This document shows positions 35,424-42,159 of a DNA stretch of 42,159 nt, in pieces. The position numbers and the translations under genes are program-made. The stretch is from assembly GCA_027065825.1 (NCBI GenBank), contig JAMONM010000042.1:1-42159 (forward strand). Reading direction: 5' to 3'. Numbering within the stretch: position 1 is the stretch's first letter; every line of letters begins with the position of its first letter. This DNA comes from Campylobacterales bacterium. GTDB taxonomy: Bacteria > Campylobacterota > Campylobacteria > Campylobacterales > Nitratiruptoraceae. The notes under the pieces were generated by a model, which saw only the letters and a list, made by a program, of their open reading frames with translations, was not told where the DNA came from and did not search any database.

Positions 35424-37432
35424 AGCAGCCCTGCCTCTTTTAGAAATCTGGAAGGCTCGTACGAATTTTTTCTGGCTGAATCGTATTTCGAAAAAGAGAG
35501 AAAAAGTCTGTCTTTTGCTCTGGTTACAGCCACGTAAAAGAGCCTTCTTTCTTCCTCTATGGATCCCCCTTTGGATACAAGTGTACTGTTTGGAAACCTT
35601 CCTTCGGCAAGATCGATAACGTATACGTCCTTAAATTCCAGACCTTTGCTGGCATGTACGGTTAAAAGATTCACTCCGCTTCCTTCGCTAACTTCTGAAC
35701 CTCCTAAAACCATCGCGTTGTAGAAACTCTCTATCTCCTTGTAACTTTTGGAGATCTCTTTTAAAAGAGTCAGTTTTGCCGAAATTTTCTCCTTGGCGTT
35801 TTGAAGCAGTTTCTCCTCTACGCTTCCATCTTTCAATTGAGCTCTTTTTTTGGCTATCTGTTCTACTATCGTGGCGAAAAGACCGGATTTCGTTATCAAT
35901 TCTACGGCTCTGTAGGGCGTCGATGTCCTCTTTAGAGCTTTAAAAAGTATATAAAACTCGTAAAGAAATTTCGCTCCCTCTTTTGTAAGTTTCGGATGTT
36001 TCAAAAAAGCCGCCTCCATAAACTTCTCGTCAAACCCCAAGCCTTTAAATCTGCTTTTACTGCCTATATGTATAAAATCATCAAAAAGCGCCAATTGATA
36101 ATTTTTCCCTCTTTTCTCAAATGGATTTTCCATATCTTTTGGCCTGGTAATACCTCGCACAAAATCCCCCTCACCCATTTTTACGCACACGTCGTAGATC
36201 TCTTTGCCTATAGCCGGCCCTACGCCTTTTGCGTACTCGAAAACGTGAATAAAACTCATAAGATCTTTCGGATTGACTATCAGACTCAACAGATCGGCGG
36301 CGGCTTTGATCTCTTTGGAATCGAAAAACGACACTCCTCCTCTTCTTTTGCACCCTATGCCGACCTCCCTCAGGGCGGCCTCCACTCCGTCTGCCGAGGA
36401 GTTGTTGCGAAATATTACAGCTATCTCATCCTTTGGCGTCACAGAAGCAGATATTTTAGCGGCCAAAGATTTATACTGTTCAAGGGTATCGTTGAATATA
36501 AAGAGTTTCGGCTTTTCAAACTCCCCATTTCTCATCACCTCTACCCTTTTAGGAAATATTCTCTCGTTAAACGATATCACCCTGTCCGCCAACGATACGA
36601 TATATTTGCTGCTTCTGTAATTTTTTGTCAGATTGAAAATTTTAGCTTTGGGATATCTTTTCGCAAAACCGGCTATTATATTGATATTGGCGCCGTTAAA
36701 TGCGTAAATGCTCTGATCATAATCGCCAACGCAAAAAAGAGATTCTCTAGTAAGCGAATCGAGAAGGTTTGATTGCAGATTGTTCGTATCCTGGTACTCG
36801 TCGACCAAAATCTCTTTAAATGGGCCTATTTTTTCCGAATTCTCGGCGGCCCTGATCAAAAGATCGTTAAAACCCAAAAAAGCGTAGTTCTTTTTGGCGT
36901 TTTCGAACTCCTCTACGATATCGTCGTAAATCTCCTCAAAAACTCTCTGATCCTCTTTTCTTTTACTCACCCACTCCCCAAAGGTACAATTTGGCATTTC
37001 GTTCTGATAAAGAGAGTATATATCGTACAAAAATGAGGATGAATAGGGTTTCTCTTCGAAAATGTGAAAGGCTCTTTTGTCGTATACGCTTCTAAATAGG
37101 GTTTTGAGATCCTTGGGTTGTTTTAATACGACTTTTTCGTCTATTGACTTTAGCCATCGATAAGAGAGTGCGTGAAATGTTCCCGCCGCTATCTCTTTTG
37201 CTCTGCTCTTTCCGTAGCGTGCCGCCACTCTTTCTATCATCTCTCTAGCGGCTTTGTTGGTAAACGTCAAAAGCAAAATCTCGGATGGCTCAATTCCTTT
37301 GTCCAGCAAAAAACCGATTCTTCCCACAATAGTCGAAGTTTTTCCGGTACCGGGTCCCGCAATAACCAAAGAGTTACCAAAAGGGGCCGTAGCCGCTGCA
37401 TACTGTTCCGGGTTTAGCCTATCAAGGGCCAT
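35420..37432 (-). CDS. UvrD/Rep/PcrA-family DNA helicase
   Basis: LNPEQYAAATAPFGNSLVIAGPGTGKTSTIVGR; LVDEYQDTN; VGDYDQSIYAFNGA; LLTVHASKGLEFKDVYVIDLAEGRFP; RRLFYVAVTRA. Confidence 0.93.
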   Translation of the reverse strand: MALDRLNPEQYAAATAPFGNSLVIAGPGTGKTSTIVGRIGFLLDKGIEPSEILLLTFTNKAAREMIERVAARYGKSRAKEIAAGTFHALSYRWLKSIDEKVVLKQPKDLKTLFRSVYDKRAFHIFEEKPYSSSFLYDIYSLYQNEMPNCTFGEWVSKRKEDQRVFEEIYDDIVEEFENAKKNYAFLGFNDLLIRAAENSEKIGPFKEILVDEYQDTNNLQSNLLDSLTRESLFCVGDYDQSIYAFNGANINIIAGFAKRYPKAKIFNLTKNYRSSKYIVSLADRVISFNERIFPKRVEVMRNGEFEKPKLFIFNDTLEQYKSLAAKISASVTPKDEIAVIFRNNSSADGVEAALREVGIGCKRRGGVSFFDSKEIKAAADLLSLIVNPKDLMSFIHVFEYAKGVGPAIGKEIYDVCVKMGEGDFVRGITRPKDMENPFEKRGKNYQLALFDDFIHIGSKSRFKGLGFDEKFMEAAFLKHPKLTKEGAKFLYEFYILFKALKRTSTPYRAVELITKSGLFATIVEQIAKKRAQLKDGSVEEKLLQNAKEKISAKLTLLKEISKSYKEIESFYNAMVLGGSEVSEGSGVNLLTVHASKGLEFKDVYVIDLAEGRFPNSTLVSKGGSIEEERRLFYVAVTRAKDRLFLSFSKYDSARKNSYEPSRFLKEAGLL

Positions 37433-37482
37433 CGATATCCTTTGATCGCAAAAAATTAAGAGGTTATTTTACACCCTTTTGT

Positions 37483-37488
37483 TATAAT
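37483..37488 (+). promoter_or_regulatory. -10 box (TATAAT) for valS
   Basis: CCCTTTTGTTATAATTTCGC about 35 bp upstream of ATG. Confidence 0.45.
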
Positions 37489-37521
37489 TTCGCAAAAAAT
37501 TTAAGCAAAGGTTTTTAACAG

Positions 37522-40149
37522 ATGAGCCAAGATACCCGATACAACCCCGAAGATATAGAAAAAAGCTTTTACGAAATCTGGGAAAGTCGCGGATACTTCG
37601 AAATAGACGGAAACAAAGAGATACAACAAGAGGGTAAAAACTTCGCGATTATGATGCCTCCGCCTAACGTTACGGGCAGATTGCACATAGGACACGCCCT
37701 AACCTTTACGTTGCAAGATATCATAGTCCGCTATAAGCGAATGGATGGATATAGAACCTTATGGCAGCCCGGAACGGACCACGCCGGGATCGCTACCCAA
37801 AACGTGGTAGAAAAGGAGCTGTTGAAAGAAAACATCAAAAAAGAGCAAATCGGTAGAGAGGCCTTTTTAAAAAGAGTATGGGAGTGGAAGGAAAAGTACG
37901 GCAACGCGATTGTTGAACAGCTAAAAATTCTGGGTGTTTCGCCGGCTTGGAGCAGAGAGAGATTCACTATGGACGAGGGTCTTAAAAACGCCGTCAGAGA
38001 AGCGTTCGTAAGACTCTACAACGAAGGGCTCATCGTCAGAGGCAACTATATGGTCAACTGGTGTACCCACGACGGAGCGCTTAGCGATATCGAGGTAGAG
38101 TACCAAGAGGAGAAAGGAAAACTTTATCATATTAAATATCCCTTTAGCGACGGAACCGGTTATATCGTAGTTGCCACCACCAGACCCGAAACCTATTTCG
38201 GCGATACCGCGGTTATGGTAAACCCTAACGATCCCAGGTATAAAGATCTTGTATCGAAAAAGGTCAAACTCCCTCTAATCGAGAAAGAGATAGAGATAAT
38301 AGCGGACGAATATGTGGATATGGAGTTCGGAACCGGAGCCGTCAAAGTTACTCCGGCCCACGATCCTAACGATTACGAAGTAGGGAAAAGACACAACCTG
38401 GAGTTTGTAACCGTATTCGACGAAAAAGGTATTCTAAACGAAAACGCAGGCGAATTTGCCGGTTTAGAACGGCTCCAAGCCAGGGAAAAAATCGTAAATA
38501 GGCTAAAAGAGGCCGGATATATAGAAAAGATAGAAGAACACACCCACCAGGTAGGACACTGTTATAGATGTTCAAACGTAGTAGAACCCTATATATCCAA
38601 ACAGTGGTTTGTAAAGGCCGAAATTGCCAAAAAAGCCGTCGAAAAGGTTAATAAAGGGGAGTGCCGCTTTTTTCCTCCCCACTGGATAAACAGCTTTAAC
38701 GCCTGGATGAGAGAGCTTAGAGACTGGTGTATATCCAGGCAACTTTGGTGGGGACACAGAATTCCCGTATGGTACTGCAAGGAGTGTTCGAACGAATGGG
38801 CTTCGCTCGAGGAAAACGAGGAGTCCTGTCCAAAATGCGGATCGTCGCAAATCTATCAAGATCCCGACGTTTTGGATACGTGGTTCAGTTCTGCCCTGTG
38901 GCCCTTTTCAACGCTCGGCTGGGGCAACGGCGAATGGGGAAAAGGCACAAAATGGAACGAAGAGGACCTAAACAGTTTCTATCCCAACTCTTTGCTTATT
39001 ACAGGCTTTGATATTCTCTTTTTCTGGGTTGCCAGAATGATAATGATGGGTGAGCACTTTATGGGAGAGCTACCCTTTGAGGACATCTATCTGCACGCCC
39101 TTGTCAGAGACGAAAAAGGGCAAAAGATGAGTAAATCAAAAGGCAACGTGATAGATCCGATCGAGATGACAAAAAGTTATTCGGCCGACGCTTTGAGATT
39201 TACTTTGGCGATTCTGGCCGTTCAGGGAAGAGATATAAAACTAAGCAAAAAGAGACTGGAACAATCCAGAAACTTTACCAACAAACTATACAACGCCGCG
39301 CGATTTTTACTGATGAACCACGAAAGCTTCCCCGATCTGAAAGATATCGAAATCAAAACCGATCTTGGGCGCTATATGCTCAGCCGGTTCGCGACGGCTG
39401 TCAAAGAAGTCAGAGAAAATCTGGAGGGCTACAGATTCAACGACGCGGCCACCGCAATATACAGATTTCTGTGGGGAGAGTTTTGCGACTGGGGAATAGA
39501 GCTCTCAAAAGCGCACAAAGAATCCATGATAGAGTTGGGCGCGATATACAAAGAGGCTATGAAGCTGTTGCACCCTTTTATGCCGTTTATCAGCGAATAT
39601 CTCTATCAGATGCTTGGCAATACCACTCTCCAAGAATCAAAATCCATTATGGTTGCGAAATTTCCGGATATAATTTTGCGGGAACAGGAGATAGAAGAGA
39701 GATTTTCCGTAATTATAGATTCCATAGTATCTATCAGACGCCTAAAGGCCATGATCGATATGGCCAACAAAAAGATTCCCGAGGCTTTAATTAAAACCGA
39801 GACCGAAAAACTTGACGAAACGGCACTGGAGTATATAAAAAAGCTGGCAAAAGTCGAGAAGGTAGGCCTGACTGATAAAAAGATAGACAACGCCATAGTG
39901 GATGTGGGCGAAAAGGTAGAGGTATTCGTGCCCTCGCAAAGCGTAGATCTAAAACCTGTAATTGCCAGATTGAAAAAATTAAAGGAGAAAACCGAAAAGG
40001 AGCTGGAAAAAATAACAAAGATGCTCCAAAACGAAAACTTTGTAAAGAACGCTCCATCGGCTGTTGTGGAAAAAAATAGAGAAAATATGAGAGAACTGAA
40101 AGAGAAACTGAAAAAAATATCTACGGAGCTAAATCAACTTGGCGGCTAG
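37522..40149 (+). CDS. valS: valyl-tRNA synthetase
   Basis: MPPPNVTGRLHIGHALTFTLQD (HIGH), GTDHAGIATQ, KMSKSKGNVIDP (KMSKS), C-terminal coiled-coil arm. Confidence 0.97.
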   Translation: MSQDTRYNPEDIEKSFYEIWESRGYFEIDGNKEIQQEGKNFAIMMPPPNVTGRLHIGHALTFTLQDIIVRYKRMDGYRTLWQPGTDHAGIATQNVVEKELLKENIKKEQIGREAFLKRVWEWKEKYGNAIVEQLKILGVSPAWSRERFTMDEGLKNAVREAFVRLYNEGLIVRGNYMVNWCTHDGALSDIEVEYQEEKGKLYHIKYPFSDGTGYIVVATTRPETYFGDTAVMVNPNDPRYKDLVSKKVKLPLIEKEIEIIADEYVDMEFGTGAVKVTPAHDPNDYEVGKRHNLEFVTVFDEKGILNENAGEFAGLERLQAREKIVNRLKEAGYIEKIEEHTHQVGHCYRCSNVVEPYISKQWFVKAEIAKKAVEKVNKGECRFFPPHWINSFNAWMRELRDWCISRQLWWGHRIPVWYCKECSNEWASLEENEESCPKCGSSQIYQDPDVLDTWFSSALWPFSTLGWGNGEWGKGTKWNEEDLNSFYPNSLLITGFDILFFWVARMIMMGEHFMGELPFEDIYLHALVRDEKGQKMSKSKGNVIDPIEMTKSYSADALRFTLAILAVQGRDIKLSKKRLEQSRNFTNKLYNAARFLLMNHESFPDLKDIEIKTDLGRYMLSRFATAVKEVRENLEGYRFNDAATAIYRFLWGEFCDWGIELSKAHKESMIELGAIYKEAMKLLHPFMPFISEYLYQMLGNTTLQESKSIMVAKFPDIILREQEIEERFSVIIDSIVSIRRLKAMIDMANKKIPEALIKTETEKLDETALEYIKKLAKVEKVGLTDKKIDNAIVDVGEKVEVFVPSQSVDLKPVIARLKKLKEKTEKELEKITKMLQNENFVKNAPSAVVEKNRENMRELKEKLKKISTELNQLGG

Positions 40150-40277
40150 AATTTGTTTAAGTTTTGCCAAACTAAGAGATTCTTAATAAAATCACAAGTA
40201 ATATTTTATTTTAGTTGAATTGATGTCATAGCTGCTTAACCTTAACGTAACAATAAAAGGTTCTCGGAGAATTTCGA

Positions 40278-42159
40278 ATGTTTAGATTAGGGAAAATAAA
40301 AAAAATATTTATACCCGTTTTATTGACGTCGCTCTTTTACGGATGCGGAGGGGGCGGTTCGGGCGTAGACGTTTCTGAAGAGACCCAAACAGCCGAAGGC
40401 GTAATTTTTACTACCACCGGTATATCCGGTACTATTTTGTTTAGCTCCGAAGATGGAAACACCAAAACGTATGAAATAACGAACATCGTTCCAGATCAAT
40501 GCTCTATTGCGGATTTTACTCCTGTTAGATTTACCCTTAGCAAAGATGCACCTACATTTACCTATACCTTTTCAATACCTTTTACAAATCCGTGCATGAC
40601 CGATTCTTTTACTCTCTATTACGATCTAGTAACTACCTATACTGCCGTTGACGGATCCACCTACGAAGACAGAGAGAGTTTTACGCAAAAGTTCAACAAC
40701 TCGGTTTACGATCAATCCAAAGTTACGGTAATACCGGGAAGCGATCCTCTGTATAAATATCAATGGCATCTGGAAAACACAGGACAATCAGAAGGAGTTT
40801 TAAATCCAGCTACTCCTGGAGAGGATATCAACGTTACCGCCGCATGGGCAGAAGGTATTACCGGCAAAGGTATAGTAGTTGCTGTTATTGATGAAGGAGT
40901 AGATATTTTCCACCCAGATCTAAAAGATAATATTTTAATCTCTCTCTCCTATAACTATCATTACGGAACCAACAATACCACTCCGGTTATAGACAGTTTC
41001 GCACACGGTACGGCTGTTGCCGGATTGATTGCCGCAAAAGCGAAAAACGGTATAGGGACCGTGGGGGTTTCACCGGATGCGAAGTTGGCGAGTCTAAACG
41101 CTCTTGAAGTATTTGAAAATGAGATCAGCTCTCAAGGATATACTGGCGCTGAGCTTCAGCTCGTTAGACTTTTTGATGCCCTTACAAGAAATTTAGACAG
41201 TATCGATATATATAACAACAGCTGGGGACGCTATTCGATAGAACTTGATTCAACTGACTCATTAGGATTTGATACGCAATTGGCAACAGGTGTCAAAGAT
41301 GGTAGAAACGGCAAAGGAGCCGTATACGTTAAATCCTCCGGTAACGGAAGAAACAGCTGCGGAATCGATGGAGTAATTTGTGACAACGCAAATTTCGAAC
41401 AGAAACAGACCAGTCAATACTTTATCGTTGTTTCCGCAGTAAATGCCCAAGGAACAGTATCCTCTTATTCCACTCCTGGTTCTAATGTTTTAGTAGCCGC
41501 TCCTGGTGGGGAAGTAGCCGCATCCTATCTAAATCTCGAAGATCAGTTGATAGTTACAACAGATCTGCCTGGTGATACCAGAGGTTATGACATCAATGAT
41601 CCGTTGGCCACTTCCGTTTCACATTTTAACGTGCTCGGAAACGAAAATTACGACTATACCCAAAGAATGAACGGAACTTCCTCAGCCGCTCCGATAGTTT
41701 CAGGTGTCGTCGCTTTGATGCTGGAGGCAAACCCAGACTTGACATATAGAGACGTTAGAATGATTTTGGCTCAAACCGCAAGGCAGAACGATCAAAACAA
41801 TACAGGATGGAAAACAAACGGAGCAGGGTTTCACTATCACAACGATTACGGTTTTGGCGTAGTCAACGCTTCTAAAGCCGTTAATTTGGCAAAAAACTGG
41901 ACGAGTGTAGGCGGCTACAACGATATCGTTACGATTTCAGATTCAAACACTTCCACTACTATCAATATAGATCAAAACATTACGATAGAACATGTATACA
42001 TTACTTTCGATATAGATACGGCTAACCTCTCCTCTCCGGCCAACCTCGAGATTAGACTTTCACATACGGACAGTAACGGAGCGTATACCACAGAAAGCGT
42101 ATTGGTTCATGCTCCTAACGGTCTGCCTGATACCACTAACTACGCCGATACCAATTTAA
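40278..42159 (+). CDS. kexin-like subtilase (S8) lipoprotein, 3'-truncated by window edge
   Basis: Manual translation from ATG 40278: MFRLGKIKKIFIPVLLTSLFYGCGGGG (lipobox-like); triad VVAVIDEGVD, SFAHGTAVAG, MNGTSSAAPIVSGVVALML; NNSWG oxyanion; C-terminal P/Homo-B-like domain. Not in the ORF track because no stop is reached. Confidence 0.88.
   Translation, partial: MFRLGKIKKIFIPVLLTSLFYGCGGGGSGVDVSEETQTAEGVIFTTTGISGTILFSSEDGNTKTYEITNIVPDQCSIADFTPVRFTLSKDAPTFTYTFSIPFTNPCMTDSFTLYYDLVTTYTAVDGSTYEDRESFTQKFNNSVYDQSKVTVIPGSDPLYKYQWHLENTGQSEGVLNPATPGEDINVTAAWAEGITGKGIVVAVIDEGVDIFHPDLKDNILISLSYNYHYGTNNTTPVIDSFAHGTAVAGLIAAKAKNGIGTVGVSPDAKLASLNALEVFENEISSQGYTGAELQLVRLFDALTRNLDSIDIYNNSWGRYSIELDSTDSLGFDTQLATGVKDGRNGKGAVYVKSSGNGRNSCGIDGVICDNANFEQKQTSQYFIVVSAVNAQGTVSSYSTPGSNVLVAAPGGEVAASYLNLEDQLIVTTDLPGDTRGYDINDPLATSVSHFNVLGNENYDYTQRMNGTSSAAPIVSGVVALMLEANPDLTYRDVRMILAQTARQNDQNNTGWKTNGAGFHYHNDYGFGVVNASKAVNLAKNWTSVGGYNDIVTISDSNTSTTINIDQNITIEHVYITFDIDTANLSSPANLEIRLSHTDSNGAYTTESVLVHAPNGLPDTTNYADTNL

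Noticed and set aside
35996-36772. 258 aa + strand ORF
   Set aside because: Entirely antisense to the well-supported UvrD-like helicase; composition and lack of motifs indicate a shadow ORF.
1-42159. CRISPR array, tRNA or rRNA genes
   Set aside because: No regularly spaced direct repeats and no recognisable tRNA/rRNA signatures seen by eye; a tRNAscan/CRISPR finder run would be decisive.

Overview
The window looks like a chromosomal segment of a Campylobacterota (Epsilonproteobacteria) genome. This is inferred from the gene families, single-Xer (XerH-type) logic, the argG/rplI/hslV/hslU/era neighbourhood and a Cts/Msh-type operon; no database search was possible. It has two parts. (1) About 1-8.1 kb is an accessory region. 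It holds part of a discrete type II fatty-acid/polyketide-like cluster: partial ketosynthase, MBL hydrolase, flavodoxin-fold oxidoreductase with an SCP2-like tail, 4HBT thioesterase, second ketosynthase, second flavodoxin-fold oxidoreductase and FabG-like SDR. The cluster is interrupted by a decayed IS481/IS3-like transposase and carries a TetR/NemR-like palindrome. It is followed by a truncated ATPase and a small module of membrane proteins plus a four-CXXCH cytochrome. (2) From 8.15 kb onward the region is mostly compact and housekeeping-like: a dif-like 11-6-11 palindrome overlapping the xerH promoter, xerH, chorismate mutase, a motA/two-motB-paralog operon, dksA-like, yqeY, trpC, kdsB, aspartoacylase, rsmD, argG, a ferredoxin-thioredoxin-reductase/rhodanese fusion, rplI-hslV-hslU-era, a nine-gene T2SS/T4P/competence-like operon, a UvrD-like helicase, valS, and a kexin-like subtilase lipoprotein running off the right edge that is absent from the ORF track. 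No tRNA, rRNA or CRISPR array was seen.
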